Counted from the stretch's first letter, positions 1 through 12,749 are shown. The stretch is 64,000 nucleotides of DNA from Geomonas silvestris (GCF_014193515.1 NZ_BLXX01000001.1:558001-622000), one strand, 5' to 3'. Notes: generated from the letters alone by a model not told the origin. Program-made: numbers and translations.

Positions 1-463
1 CGTAGCGGTTCAGCTTCAGCGTGGTCAGCGCGATGACCGCGAAGTAGAGCAGGTCCCCCGCGATGGCGAAGGCCCACCCCGCCAGGAAGCCGTGCCCGGC
101 CGCCAAAGCCGTGCTGCGCCCGGTCATCGGGTCCACCCCGAAGGAGACCAGGACCAGGGCGAGCGGACCGCTACTCGTGCCGGTCAACTGGGTCGCGCTG
201 CGGGCGTTGGCGGCCTTGAGGGCCGCGGCGAAGCGGGACAGGGGGCGGATCCTGCCGAAGATGAGGGCGAAAAGCCGCAAGACGGGCTCGAAGGCGAGCG
301 CCAGGACCAGGTCGGAGACCAGGTAGGTCGCGGCGGTGACCGGCCAGGCCACCCCGCTATCGCGGGCCACAAGCACCCCCGCGGGGATCCCCCCGCCCAC
401 CGGAAGCAGGAACAGCTTGAATATCTCTACGAGCTTTGCGTTGTGCAGGTCGAAACCGGTCAT
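1..463 (-). CDS. Partial integral membrane protein of unknown family
   Basis: Only the N-terminal 154 residues are in the window; the gene runs off the left edge. The reading frame starts at an ATG at 463. The translated part alternates hydrophobic stretches (about residues 12-30, 38-66, 95-110 and 125-150) with short Arg/Lys-rich loops, so it is a multi-pass inner-membrane protein. I do not recognise the family and see no catalytic motif. No strong Shine-Dalgarno sequence precedes the ATG, and an in-frame GTG lies further upstream, so the start is uncertain. The gene is divergent from the histidine kinase at 637. Confidence 0.6.
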   Translation of the reverse strand, partial: MTGFDLHNAKLVEIFKLFLLPVGGGIPAGVLVARDSGVAWPVTAATYLVSDLVLALAFEPVLRLFALIFGRIRPLSRFAAALKAANARSATQLTGTSSGPLALVLVSFGVDPMTGRSTALAAGHGFLAGWAFAIAGDLLYFAVIALTTLKLNRY

Positions 464-636
464 GAACTCATTTTTTCCGGAAGAGGTGATTGAACAGCCG
501 GGCGCAGCCCATGCTAACACAGTAACCATCCCCTTGTAAGGGAATACCCTGGTGCAGCAAAAATTCCTTCCCTTCCCCGCCCGTCATCAGTATAATTCTT
601 ACACTCACCGACGCGTCGCACCTACAAGGCTGACCG

Positions 637-2487
<1,851 letters not shown>

Positions 2488-2524
2488 CGTTGCAGGCCTT
2501 CCGCCCGCCGAAACCCGGCCGCAA

Positions 2525-2560
2525 AAAAGGCTGGACCCCGTCATGAGGTCCGGCCTTTTC
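2525..2560 (+). terminator. Rho-independent terminator of the hybrid kinase
   Basis: An 11-bp stem (2527-2537 with 2547-2557, one G-T pair) encloses a 9-base loop and is followed by TTTTCC. A-rich sequence precedes it, so it may also serve the minus-strand gene at 2634. Confidence 0.75.
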
Positions 2561-2633
2561 CTTGTCCAAGTTCCAGGCAAGCCGCGGCGGGCGCCGGGGT
2601 CGCAGCCGGCGCGCCGCGCGGTCAGCGCGCTTC

Positions 2634-2876
2634 TCACATGGCGGGCTGCTGTTCCTGCCGGATCAAGGCGGCGATGGTTTCCAGGGCTTCGAGCGCCGAG
2701 CGGGCACCCTGCTCCCACCCCGCCACGATCTGGGCGATCGTCTGGAACAACCCGGTGCCGGCTTCCGCATCGTCCTCGGCATCGTGGCTCAGGCAGGCGA
2801 TCACCTCGAGAACCCGTTGCGGCTCGCGCCCCCTCGCCTCGTAATCGGCCACTATCCGTTCCACCTGCTCGATCAT
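2634..2876 (-). CDS. Small acidic helical protein of unknown function
   Basis: An 80-residue product that begins at an ATG preceded by AAAGGAC at good spacing. A longer in-frame extension exists, but its translation is Arg/Pro-rich and looks non-coding, so the short start is preferred. The protein is acidic and mostly helical, with two amphipathic stretches (about 1-15 and 40-75) and no transmembrane segment or recognised domain. It is probably cytosolic. I do not recognise the family. It is convergent with the hybrid kinase and shares its terminator region. Confidence 0.6.
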   Translation of the reverse strand: MIEQVERIVADYEARGREPQRVLEVIACLSHDAEDDAEAGTGLFQTIAQIVAGWEQGARSALEALETIAALIRQEQQPAM

Positions 2877-2974
2877 CTCATCCGTCCTTTGGGGTCTCCC
2901 CCGTGGGGCAGCCTCTCGCGGCGCCGCCCGTCGCACCGTGAGCCACCCGCCGCGTTTTTCCTGCCGTTGCCTTG

Positions 2975-3049
2975 TTACGCCGAAACCAGTGCCGCCAAAA
3001 GCACGGCGGCGAGGACCCCCAGGATCGTGGCGATAATTTTCTTCATCAT
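2975..3049 (-). CDS. Candidate 24-residue hydrophobic membrane peptide
   Basis: A short frame (starting MMKKIIATILG, ending LVSA) has a Lys-Lys N-terminus followed by a continuous 18-residue hydrophobic helix. A Shine-Dalgarno AGGAAGG lies 7 bases before the tandem ATG codons. Length and composition match single-helix small membrane proteins, or a signal peptide cut short by a stop codon. It lies upstream of, and in the same direction as, the gene at 2634, 98 bases away, so the two may be co-transcribed. No family is recognised; expression is inferred only from the ribosome-binding site. Confidence 0.4.
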   Translation of the reverse strand: MMKKIIATILGVLAAVLLAALVSA

Positions 3050-3308
3050 AAGGTACCTTCCTGTTCACCTAACGCTGAATGTGTATCTGCACAGCCAGTG
3101 CCACCAAGAAAGATCCCGTCGTTTCTGGCATTGCGCCATGCGCCAGGAAGAGTCCTGCCGCAATTCGGCAACGCTCTGCCTCGTTTGCGGTATCGCCTGT
3201 GCCAGATGGGTGCGCCGCGTTGCGGGAGGAGCATGCATGCGAAGCGATGAGGATCAATCGGTGCCGGGCGTTTTCCCCGGAGCATAAACAGTCCGGTAAA
3301 CCCGGATG

Positions 3309-4259
3309 CTACTGCAGCACGTACCCCATCGGCTGCAGCACCTCGGGGAGCTGCTCCTCGCCCAGGGCCGCCCGCAGGTCCCGCTCGATGGTGCGGCACA
3401 TCGAGGCGAGGGCGAGGTTGTTGGGACGCACGCCGAAGGGGTCCTCGATCTCGTCCCCCAGCGCATCGAGGCCGAAGAAGGTGAAGGAGACGATCCCGAC
3501 CACGAGCGGGGTCATGAAGCCGATGGAATCCACCAGGCCGAAGGGGAGCAGGAAGCAGTAAAGGTACGCGGTCCGGTGCAGCAGCAGGTTGTAGGTGAAC
3601 GGGATCGGGGTGTTGTTGATCCGCTCGCACCCGGCGACCACGGTCGCCAGCATGGTCAGGTTCTGGTCGATGCCGGCTGCGAAGTAGTCGTAGAGCTGCT
3701 TGTTCTCGATGCAGCTGCGCAGGTCCTGGGCCATGCACTGCAGGAGGTACTGGGGGCGGTTGTGCGAGGCAAGCAGCTGGGCCACTTCCTCCTCAGGCAG
3801 GTACTGGCGGATCTCCTCGGAGGGATCGGTCCCCCTCAGGTGGTGCCTAAGGGCGTGGCTGAAGGCGATCAGCCGGTACACCATGGTGATGCGCCGGTCC
3901 TCGGGATCGTAGGGGGGCCACTCGCTCGATCCGGCGCGGTCCGAAGAGATGAAGGTGAGGATCTGGCGCGTCGTGCTGCGGCACACCACGATGAGCTCGC
4001 CCCACAGTTTGCGCCCCTCCCAGTAGCGGTCGTAACTGGTGGAGTTTCGAAACCCGAGGAAGATGGCGAGCGCCAGCCCGATCAGGGTGAAGGGGATCGG
4101 CGTCATGGTGATCTTGAGGCCGAAGAGCGTCCCGTCGGTGACGGTGCCGATGACGGCGAGCAAGACCGTAATGCACAACGGCCAGACGATGCGCGGCAGC
4201 ACCGACCCCCTGATCACGAAAAATAGCCTGAGCCCGCTGGGGCGCTCCCTGACGATCAT
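3309..4259 (-). CDS. Bestrophin-family (UPF0187) ion channel protein
   Basis: A 316-residue protein of the usual length for bacterial bestrophin-like proteins, which form pentameric chloride or cation channels in the inner membrane. Family hallmarks are the early GSVLPRIVWPL membrane segment, the FLGFRNSTSYDRYWEGR motif after the second helix, and a C-terminal region with paired membrane segments (about 210-260) followed by DEIEDPFG, which matches the acidic cluster before the C-terminal tail. The ion transported cannot be inferred. It is transcribed alone; its upstream region contains the structured element at 4544-4725. Confidence 0.88.
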   Translation of the reverse strand: MIVRERPSGLRLFFVIRGSVLPRIVWPLCITVLLAVIGTVTDGTLFGLKITMTPIPFTLIGLALAIFLGFRNSTSYDRYWEGRKLWGELIVVCRSTTRQILTFISSDRAGSSEWPPYDPEDRRITMVYRLIAFSHALRHHLRGTDPSEEIRQYLPEEEVAQLLASHNRPQYLLQCMAQDLRSCIENKQLYDYFAAGIDQNLTMLATVVAGCERINNTPIPFTYNLLLHRTAYLYCFLLPFGLVDSIGFMTPLVVGIVSFTFFGLDALGDEIEDPFGVRPNNLALASMCRTIERDLRAALGEEQLPEVLQPMGYVLQ

Positions 4260-4725
4260 GAACCTCGGTCTCCGGTTGTGGTTTTAGGTGGCGATCCGGG
4301 GCTAAAAGCCTGCCTTGTCCGGCAGATGGCGGGAACTCCCGCGCCGGTCCCGGACCGATGAGTGGCGATGATACAGGAAGCCTTTTTCCGGTGCAAAGGT
4401 GTATACCTGTATACTTTTGGGTTTTCGGCGAAGCTCGCCGTCGGTGGGGGGGCCCGGTGCCGGGCAAGAGGAAAATGTGTGAAAAGGCACAGGAAAACAT
4501 GAGGAACGACCCGAATCTTTGAGGGCCAAAACGGGCTGTCACATTAAACGAGGCGTACCGCCATAGTCCGGAGCTCGGTAGCTGCCGTCCCGGGCCTACC
4601 GGGTGAAGCGTGGAGAAGGGAGACAGCGGGGATGCGCCTTCGTATCAGCAGGAAGCCAAGCTGCACCATTGGCGAGCCTCTACTTCCCCCCCCTGAGGAT
4701 CCGATTACAGTAATGCCCCCTTTGC
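4260..4725 (-). other. Intergenic region with a GC-rich, highly self-complementary element
   Basis: A 466-bp gap. Positions 4544-4725 are dense in short inverted repeats: GAGGC near 4550 can pair with GCCTC near 4690, CCCGG and GGTAG/CTACC pairs lie at 4580-4610, and CAGCAGGAAGC with GCTTGGC lies near 4650. It resembles a mobile-element end or a structured RNA, but I could not match it to a known riboswitch or intron consensus. On the minus strand it would lie in the leader of the bestrophin gene. The stretch 4260-4540 shows nothing definite. Confidence 0.3.
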
Positions 4726-4941
4726 TCAAATAACCGACGTAATCTCGACGATATCGCCGGCAAAGCGGACTAGCGTCCCGTCGGCCCGTATGCTGCGCTG
4801 GTCCACCCGCTCGACGCTCTCTGCCAGCACCTCGATCGATTCGCAGTTCGCCTCGTCCAGTTGGCTCGCGAAATAGATCGTAAAGAGCGTCTTGTGCTCC
4901 ACCTGGTCCCAATCGTGGTGCGTCTTCACCTCATCCGCCAT
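4726..4941 (-). CDS. Conserved-looking small hypothetical protein
   Basis: A 71-residue soluble, acidic protein preceded by a strong GGGGAGGGG Shine-Dalgarno 3 bases upstream of the ATG. The sequence has mixed beta-strand-like stretches (HKTLFTIYFAS, GTLVRFAGDIVEI) and no membrane segment, and begins with a His-Asp-Trp stretch. No family is recognised. It is divergent from katG, sharing a 339-bp upstream region, but nothing shows a functional link. Confidence 0.65.
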   Translation of the reverse strand: MADEVKTHHDWDQVEHKTLFTIYFASQLDEANCESIEVLAESVERVDQRSIRADGTLVRFAGDIVEITSVI

Positions 4942-5079
4942 CTACCCCTCCCCCGTTCGCCCGGCGCTCCCGCTCGTCCATCCGCCTTGCAGTGGGCGCT
5001 GCCCCCAGCCGAACCGGCCTCAGGCTTTCCGCAGTTCTCCCTTGTGCTCCGTATCTCCGCGGCATTCCTGCACGCCTAG

Positions 5080-7470
<2,391 letters not shown>

Positions 7471-7503
7471 AAGGAAGCGGGTCTAACGTCCGGTAAAAAA
7501 GAA

Positions 7504-7541
7504 AAGCGGCGCTTCAGAACACTCTGAAGCGCCGCTTCTTG
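7504..7541 (+). terminator. Strong terminator of katG
   Basis: A perfect 15-bp stem (7504-7518 with 7523-7537) with a 4-base ACAC loop is followed by CTTGTT. The A-rich bases before it allow function on the minus strand too. Confidence 0.85.
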
Positions 7542-7612
7542 TTATACGACCTGGGGGAATCTCTTTCCCATTCTCCATCTGCCACGAACCAGAAGCTCCC
7601 GGCTCCTGGTCC

Positions 7613-8041
7613 CTAGCCCCTGCCGTCAAACGAGATGCTCCCGTCCAGGAAGGCGAAGTGGGCGGCGTAGTGCTGGTCCGACTTGAGGATGTGGTTTTGC
7701 AGCCAGGTCCTCAAAAAGCTGGCGATCTCGAGGGTGAGGACGAAGCCGTCCCCCTCCACGCGCCGCTTCAACTCCAGCGCCTTCTCGGTGAACTTCTCGT
7801 GCTCCTGCTTGTGGGCGTTGAAACCCGGGTAGAGGAAGCGGCGCATGTAGCGCTCCTCCGTCTCGAAGTGGATGGCGGCGTAATCCACCATCGAGATGAT
7901 GATCTCCTTCTGCAGATCGCGTCCGCGGTTGGCCTGCAGCGCGTTGTGCAGCGTGTTGATCATCTTGACCAGGTTCTTGTGCTGATCGTCGAGTTCCTTA
8001 ACCTTGACGCTGAAAGAATCCTGCCATTCCAAATACTCCAT
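7613..8041 (-). CDS. Bacteriohemerythrin
   Basis: A 142-residue single-domain hemerythrin, the usual size. The seven di-iron ligands are all visible: His21 (DDQH), His58 and Glu62 (HFETEE), His77 and His81 (HKQEH), His117 (LQNH) and Asp122. Such proteins reversibly bind oxygen at a non-haem di-iron site in the cytosol and are common in micro-aerotolerant metal reducers, where they may store or scavenge oxygen. The gene lies just after katG in the opposite direction, so oxygen-related genes cluster here. An upstream receiver-domain gene on the same strand may be co-transcribed, 111 bp away. Confidence 0.95.
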   Translation of the reverse strand: MEYLEWQDSFSVKVKELDDQHKNLVKMINTLHNALQANRGRDLQKEIIISMVDYAAIHFETEERYMRRFLYPGFNAHKQEHEKFTEKALELKRRVEGDGFVLTLEIASFLRTWLQNHILKSDQHYAAHFAFLDGSISFDGRG

Positions 8042-8152
8042 TCAATTTCCTCCAAATCAACCGCAACCTGTGCTGCGGATTTCTTCAGGTCCCCTCCGGT
8101 GGAACAGCTCTGCTCGATATGCGAGAACCCACTCCGCCGCGGGTCCCGTTTT

Positions 8153-8569
8153 TCAGTTGTCCACACTGCTGGCCGGGCGTCGTACCGACACCAGCGCCTC
8201 TTCGACAGTCGCGATGAAATCCTTGAGTACAATCGGCGTCCCCGGCACCTGGCACAGATTGAGTTTCTGCACCTCCGGGTGCGGCAGGCGCCGTTTGGCG
8301 GCAACCTCCCCCGAGATGAAGATCACCGGCTGTTCCGGTTGCAAGCGGGCGTGGCCGAGCAGGCGCCTGCCGCAGGTGGTCGGCAGGAGCAAATCGCAGA
8401 TCACGATCTCGTAGCGGTGGGTGCTGAAAAGCCGTTCCGCATCTGCGGGATTCGAAGCGACCTGGCAAACGATATCGGGAAAAGAGCGTTCAATGGTCTT
8501 TTGGAAGATTTCCAAGGCATCCTCGTCGGTTTCGACCAACAGGACACGAACGTTATCGGCATTTGTCAT
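8153..8569 (-). CDS. Stand-alone response regulator receiver domain
   Basis: A 138-residue CheY-like receiver without an output domain. The phospho-acceptor is Asp59 in VICDLLLP. The acidic pocket reads ETDED instead of the common DD pair, the switch residue Ser is present in FISGE, and the near-invariant Lys before Pro in the last loop is absent (VPGTP). The missing Lys suggests altered or absent phosphorylation switching. It is upstream of and co-directional with the hemerythrin gene, with which it may be co-expressed. Confidence 0.85.
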   Translation of the reverse strand: MTNADNVRVLLVETDEDALEIFQKTIERSFPDIVCQVASNPADAERLFSTHRYEIVICDLLLPTTCGRRLLGHARLQPEQPVIFISGEVAAKRRLPHPEVQKLNLCQVPGTPIVLKDFIATVEEALVSVRRPASSVDN

Positions 8570-8937
8570 CGGCTCATCTCACGTGCAAAAGGTAATCTGG
8601 CGGTCACTCGGCTGGGAAAGCGGGGGGAGTGCTGCGAAGTCGTCCGCACTATAGCAGACCGCGCGCAGAAATGGGGTTACAATTTATTACAGTATCTGAG
8701 GGAGCTTCTTACTCTCTTTGAGTTTTTATTCCTACATTTACTTGCTCTCTCTGCCACACCTGACACTTCTTTCTTTTTCGTTAACGTAAACAATAACAGT
8801 ATGCCGGACAGGAAGTCCTGCTAACTCGGACCGGTTACGTTGGGAAAGCTCAAATCTTACCTCTTCTTGCCTTTCATATTGTTTCCACAATTGTCGAGTA
8901 TTTACCGGTGCAGAGCGTTTACCAGACGGAGGACGAG
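8570..8937. other. AT-rich divergent intergenic region
   Basis: A 368-bp gap between divergent genes. It is clearly more AT-rich than the flanks (8680-8800), as expected for promoters in both directions, but I cannot assign a convincing -35/-10 pair. No ORF with a ribosome-binding site is seen. Confidence 0.4.
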
Positions 8938-9213
8938 ATGAAACCAGTACGTTTATCGCTAGTTGCCCTGTTCCTGCTTTGTAGTGCCAGAATCGGTTTT
9001 GCGGCAGAGGTGTCCGTGGAGAGCATCCAGGCGCAGCGTCCGAACCTCGCCAATGCCTATCGACTGAGCCTCAAGGCGCACGAAAAGGTCGTAGCGGCCG
9101 AGAAGGCCGACCAGTGGGACGCGGAAGGTCATGCCGAGAGGGCAAAAGCGTTACTGGAGCAGGCAAGTGAAGAGCTGAGGCAGGCAGCCCGCGCCGGCAA
9201 AAACGCCAGGTAG
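8938..9213 (+). CDS. Small exported helical protein
   Basis: A 91-residue protein starting at the ATG that follows ACGGAGGACGAG. It has a classic signal peptide (MKPVRLSLVALFLLCSA, cleavage probably after FAA near residue 22). The mature part is one long charged helix rich in Ala, Glu and Lys (residues 25-91) with a repeated A-x-x-A-x-x pattern, so it is probably a periplasmic coiled-coil or spacer-like protein. No family is recognised. It stands alone, followed by a REP-like repeat region. Confidence 0.7.
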   Translation: MKPVRLSLVALFLLCSARIGFAAEVSVESIQAQRPNLANAYRLSLKAHEKVVAAEKADQWDAEGHAERAKALLEQASEELRQAARAGKNAR

Positions 9214-9613
9214 CGGGCTGTTTCGGGGCAGCGGTACCCACAAGGGAAATCCCCCCTGTCCCCCCTTCGCAAAGGGTGGGACGCGGGTGCACCGGCAGGC
9301 GGCGGGCAGCTACCTTTTTGAGGCTTCCCGAAATTGTTGGATGGACCTTTTTCAAGTGGGGGGAAAGGTGAGCCTCAGCGCTACCCTTTTCTCAAAGGGT
9401 CATCGATAAGTTTGCGAGATGCGCCATCCAAGATCACCTGCCCGATCTTCAGCTGCCAGAAGCGCTCGCACGTCCCCCCTTTGCGAAGGGGGGACAGGGG
9501 GGATTTGCCTCTAGAACCATCCGATAAACCCGGAATAACCCAATAAAAAAGCGGCACTCCCTCACCGGAGAAACCGCCGACGCAACGCAGCGAACCTTCG
9601 AGGACACCCAACC
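9214..9613. repeat. Intergenic pair of inverted GC-run repeats
   Basis: Two nearly identical 38-bp copies face each other at 9245-9283 and 9471-9509 (core CCCCCCTGTCCCCCCTTCGC). They would form a long hairpin enclosing about 190 bp. Related copies lie at 13750-13797 and 57752-57792, so this is a dispersed repeat family. The next gene starts at 9614; no other gene is seen here. Confidence 0.75.
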
Positions 9614-9964
9614 ATGACTATCGTTCAGCTGTTGGACAAACTGCCGAAATGGTTTCTTATCGGGGTCCTGCTCCTGGTAATAGCTGTTCTTGGCTACCTC
9701 GATTACCTGGTCGCCGATTACTCCATGCTGATCTTCTACGCGGTCCCCGTCGCCGTCAGCGGTTGGTTTGCCGAAGACTTAGGCGTAGTATTCACAGCAC
9801 TTGCCTCCGGTCTGGCGCGCGGCATCTCCGACTACTTCACCTACAGCAACAAAACCCTTGGCTATTCGAACAGCGTCGAGGACACCCTCTTTCTGCTGAT
9901 CGCCGGCCTGCTCATTTCCAACGTGAGGAGGATCCTCGAAGAGGAGAAACGGGAGTCGAGGTAA
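9614..9964 (+). CDS. Small three-helix membrane protein, sensor-domain-like
   Basis: A 116-residue protein with hydrophobic segments at about 14-34, 36-54 and 90-105 and an Arg/Glu-rich cytosolic tail. The YLDYLVADYSMLIFYAVPVA stretch resembles the membrane sensory domain found at the N-terminus of many delta-proteobacterial histidine kinases and diguanylate cyclases, but here no output domain follows. It could be a lone membrane sensor or a truncated kinase; the coding frame ends cleanly. It converges with the gene at 9972, leaving only 7 bp. Confidence 0.65.
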   Translation: MTIVQLLDKLPKWFLIGVLLLVIAVLGYLDYLVADYSMLIFYAVPVAVSGWFAEDLGVVFTALASGLARGISDYFTYSNKTLGYSNSVEDTLFLLIAGLLISNVRRILEEEKRESR

Positions 9965-9971
9965 CTTCCCG

Positions 9972-10730
9972 TCAGTGCCTGGTCGGCGGCGCGGTCTCCA
10001 GGAGCGCGAGCCATTCCCTGCGCTGCGGGTTGGCGAGGCGCCGTATCAGGGTCTTGGTGAACCTGAGCCGCGCCAGCATGGCCCAAGCCGAGCGTCGGTC
10101 GCCGCTTGCCCGGGCCTCGCAGTAGCGCTCCGTCTCCGTCTCGATGTAGTCGGTAAGCGATTCGTCGAAGGTTTTCACATCCTCCAGCGTCCTGAGCTTC
10201 TTCGAGATATCCCTGATGAGGTAGACGGGCGCCAGCGCCATGAGTTGACGGATGTCGTTATCCCCCCCCGCCTCTGCCTCGAGCCTTTGGATGGTGCCGT
10301 TGTACTCTCCAAGGAAGCATTGCAGTTCCCGGGCGACCAGGTCCCGGTAATCCGACAGGCATTCTTTTCTTTCATTGGCAAAGAGCTGCATGCGCCGGGT
10401 GTCGGCAATCCTGCGGCTGGCCATTTGCAGAAAGCGTATCCGGCCCAACCTCACCAACGCCGATTCGTAGTTCCCTGCCTCCCTGGCCTCCCGGTATTCG
10501 AGAAGCGTCACATCGAGGTAGCGGCGCAGCACCGGCTCCACCCAGTCCCAGTTGTCCGTGCGTTCCAACATGGTGCTGCCGATGAACTCGCAGATCGCCA
10601 CCTGGGCCGAGAGATACCGGTGCCGCTTGCTCTCCGGGTCCATATCGACCTTGTCCCAGCGGTTCGCCAGCTCCGAGGCAAGGGTACTGATCTCGTTCCC
10701 CACCCGTATCCTGATCTTGGCACTATCCAT
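9972..10730 (-). CDS. Hypothetical charged helical protein
   Basis: A 252-residue cytosolic-looking protein, rich in Arg, Glu and Leu and predicted to be almost all helix. Two regions (about 75-125 and 205-245) share a similar pattern of E-AR-A-G-xx-SA-xxL-R-L-RF, suggesting an internal duplication. No signal peptide, membrane segment or catalytic motif is seen and no family is recognised. It is followed downstream by the membrane protein at 9614 in the opposite direction and preceded by a lipoprotein gene on the same strand, 46 bp away, so the two may be an operon. Confidence 0.65.
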   Translation of the reverse strand: MDSAKIRIRVGNEISTLASELANRWDKVDMDPESKRHRYLSAQVAICEFIGSTMLERTDNWDWVEPVLRRYLDVTLLEYREAREAGNYESALVRLGRIRFLQMASRRIADTRRMQLFANERKECLSDYRDLVARELQCFLGEYNGTIQRLEAEAGGDNDIRQLMALAPVYLIRDISKKLRTLEDVKTFDESLTDYIETETERYCEARASGDRRSAWAMLARLRFTKTLIRRLANPQRREWLALLETAPPTRH

Positions 10731-10776
10731 GACACCCTCCGGCTTCCCCTGCTAAAGGGAAGATCCCCCTGCCCCC

Positions 10777-11280
10777 TCAGCGCGCCTTCTCCAACTCCAT
10801 GTCGAGCCGCTTCATCTTTTCTATATTGCCGTTCAGCTCCTCGACCTCGGCGCTCAGGGAGTCGTTGGTGGCCTTGAGCTCCCGGTTCTCGCGCGAGAGT
10901 TCGTCCGCTATCTCGATAAGTTCCAGGATGGGCGCGGCCTCCGCGCTCCAGGGGCTCGCCGGGTACTCCCTCTTCAGACGGGTCAAAAGCTGGCGCCCCC
11001 TTTTCGAGACGACCGTCTCGCGGCTGGGCTTCAAGGCGAGGAGCGCGCGCCGAAAGAGCACCTGGTCCGCGGTTGCCGTCCCGGTTTTACCCGCAGGGGC
11101 CTTCTTGACCGCCTTGGGCGGCCCGGCCGGCTCTCCCTGCGCAGGTTGTTTCAGCTCCGCTGGCTGAGATTTCTTCTCAGGCTCGCGGTGCGCACCCCGC
11201 CCCTGCCACCATCCGTTGACCGAGGCGCATCCCGCGCAGAGCGCCAACACCGACAGTGTCAGGAACCGTCGCACAAACAT
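10777..11280 (-). CDS. Lipoprotein with C-terminal coiled coil
   Basis: A 167-residue protein starting MFVRRFLTLSVLALCAGC. The hydrophobic leader followed by AGC at residue 18 is a lipobox-like signal, although position -3 is Cys, so lipidation is probable rather than certain. A Pro/Lys-rich linker (30-70) leads to a globular part (about 75-120) and a heptad-patterned coiled coil (about 120-167, ELSRENRELKATNDSLSAEV). It resembles QseG-type lipoproteins in layout, but no sensor kinase is adjacent. It probably shares a transcript with the gene at 9972. Confidence 0.7.
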   Translation of the reverse strand: MFVRRFLTLSVLALCAGCASVNGWWQGRGAHREPEKKSQPAELKQPAQGEPAGPPKAVKKAPAGKTGTATADQVLFRRALLALKPSRETVVSKRGRQLLTRLKREYPASPWSAEAAPILELIEIADELSRENRELKATNDSLSAEVEELNGNIEKMKRLDMELEKAR

Positions 11281-11416
11281 TACCCTTCCCCGCAGATCTC
11301 GATACGTTGCCAACGCCCCCCCTCTTTCACGCCCAGGTCCACGTCCGCCCCTGGAGTAAAATGAAAAACAGATATAGATTAGACCACACCAACAAACCTG
11401 CAACCTTAAAAGAGCA

Positions 11417-11653
11417 TGACCATAGAGGACACAGAGGCACACAGAGGAAAAAACTTAAACCATAAACGCTAACCACAGAGTACCACGGGGGGAAAAACGA
11501 GAGGTACACCGAGGAAAAAACCGACCTCTGTAGTTTTCCCCGGTTTCGCCTTCCTCGTTTTCCCCTCCGTGCACCTCTGTGGTAAAGATTGTGTCTGAGG
11601 TTCTCCCCGCCTCTCGTTTTTCCCCTGTGTGCCTCTGTGCGCCTCTGTGGTAA
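11417..11653. repeat. Inverted arms of short CACAGAGG-type tandem repeats
   Basis: The left arm (11421-11520) contains degenerate CACAGAGG/CACCGAGG units; the right arm (11520-11653) carries the complement (CCTCTGTG/CCTCGTTT). Together they could fold into a long imperfect hairpin filling the gap 11281-11721. Similar layouts occur at five other intergenic sites in the window. Confidence 0.7.
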
Positions 11654-11721
11654 TAGCTTTTTGGTGTTATAGTCTACTTTTCCCTCACACCCTACCTTTT
11701 GACCCAGAAAGGAGCACAAAG

Positions 11722-12699
11722 ATGAAAGCTTTTGTCTATCAGAAGGCCCATCCTCTCAACGAGTTCGCACTGAATCAGCAGGACCTCCCCGATCCGAAAC
11801 CCGGCCCGCTCGATCTCCTGGTGCGGGTAAAAGCCTTTTCCTGCAACCCCGTCGACTACAAGATCCGCCAAAGCCGCCATGCGGAGGACGCCCCGGTGAT
11901 CCTTGGCTGGGATGCCGCAGGCGTCGTCGAGGCGGTCGGTAGCGAGGTGCGCGACTTCAGCGTCGGCGACGAGGTCTACTATGCCGGCGACCTGAACCGC
12001 CCGGGAAGCTACGCGGAACTCCAAACGGTCGACCATCGACTCGCGGCACAAAAACCTGCGCTGCTCGATTTTGCCGACGCGGCCGCACTCCCGCTGACGG
12101 CACTGACGGCCTACGAGGCGCTTCTCGAACGCGGCGTCCACTACACCGGGGCCACCAAGGCGCTCATCATCGGCGGTGCGGGCGGCGTCGGCTCCATCGC
12201 GATCCAGTTGTTGAAAGCGGAAACCCAGGCGACCGTCATCGCCACGGCAACCCGGCCCGAGACCATCGCCTGGGTGAAAAAGATGGGAGCCGACCGCGTC
12301 ATCGGGCGCGACCTCAAGGAAGGACTCCCCGGCGGAGGCCCCGGGCTCGACGTCATCTTCAGCACCACGCACACCGCCGACTACCTCGCGGTGCTCCCCG
12401 AACTGCTCCGCCCGTTCGGTCACCTCATGGTCATCGACGATCCGGCAACCCTCGACATCGTCCCCTTCAAGTGGAAAGCGCTCTCGGTGCACTGGGAGTT
12501 CATGTTCAGCAAGTCGGTGTTCGGCTACCACCTGGAAACCCAGGGCGACATCCTGCGCAAAGTGGCCGCCATGGTCGACACCGGCAGGGTGAAATCCACG
12601 CGCAGCAAGACCTTGACCGCCAACGAAGACAACCTGCGCAGCGCGCACCAGGCCCTGGAACAGGGGAGCGCCGTCGGCAAAATCGTCATGCAATGGTAG
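11722..12699 (+). CDS. Zinc-type alcohol dehydrogenase-family / quinone oxidoreductase-like protein
   Basis: A 325-residue medium-chain dehydrogenase/reductase starting at an ATG 7 bases after AAAGGAG. The N-terminal GroES-like domain contains NPVDYKIR, typical of the zinc-free quinone-reductase-like branch, and lacks the catalytic-zinc Cys/His set. The Rossmann part has the dinucleotide motif GGAGGVGSIAIQLLK (about residues 152-166). It probably reduces quinones or alpha,beta-unsaturated carbonyls with NAD(P)H in the cytosol. The layout matches the adh_fam_1 (TIGR02817) group; the substrate is unknown. The acid phosphatase follows 50 bp downstream on the same strand. Confidence 0.88.
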   Translation: MKAFVYQKAHPLNEFALNQQDLPDPKPGPLDLLVRVKAFSCNPVDYKIRQSRHAEDAPVILGWDAAGVVEAVGSEVRDFSVGDEVYYAGDLNRPGSYAELQTVDHRLAAQKPALLDFADAAALPLTALTAYEALLERGVHYTGATKALIIGGAGGVGSIAIQLLKAETQATVIATATRPETIAWVKKMGADRVIGRDLKEGLPGGGPGLDVIFSTTHTADYLAVLPELLRPFGHLMVIDDPATLDIVPFKWKALSVHWEFMFSKSVFGYHLETQGDILRKVAAMVDTGRVKSTRSKTLTANEDNLRSAHQALEQGSAVGKIVMQW

Positions 12700-12749
12700 T
12701 CGCCGCGCGGCCGATTTTCAGCGCCGGCAACGTACTAGGAGAAGCAAAG

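Noticed and set aside
4544-4725. Known riboswitch (lysine, cobalamin, cyclic di-GMP classes)
   Set aside because: The conserved loop sequences of each class are absent; only generic complementary stems are seen.
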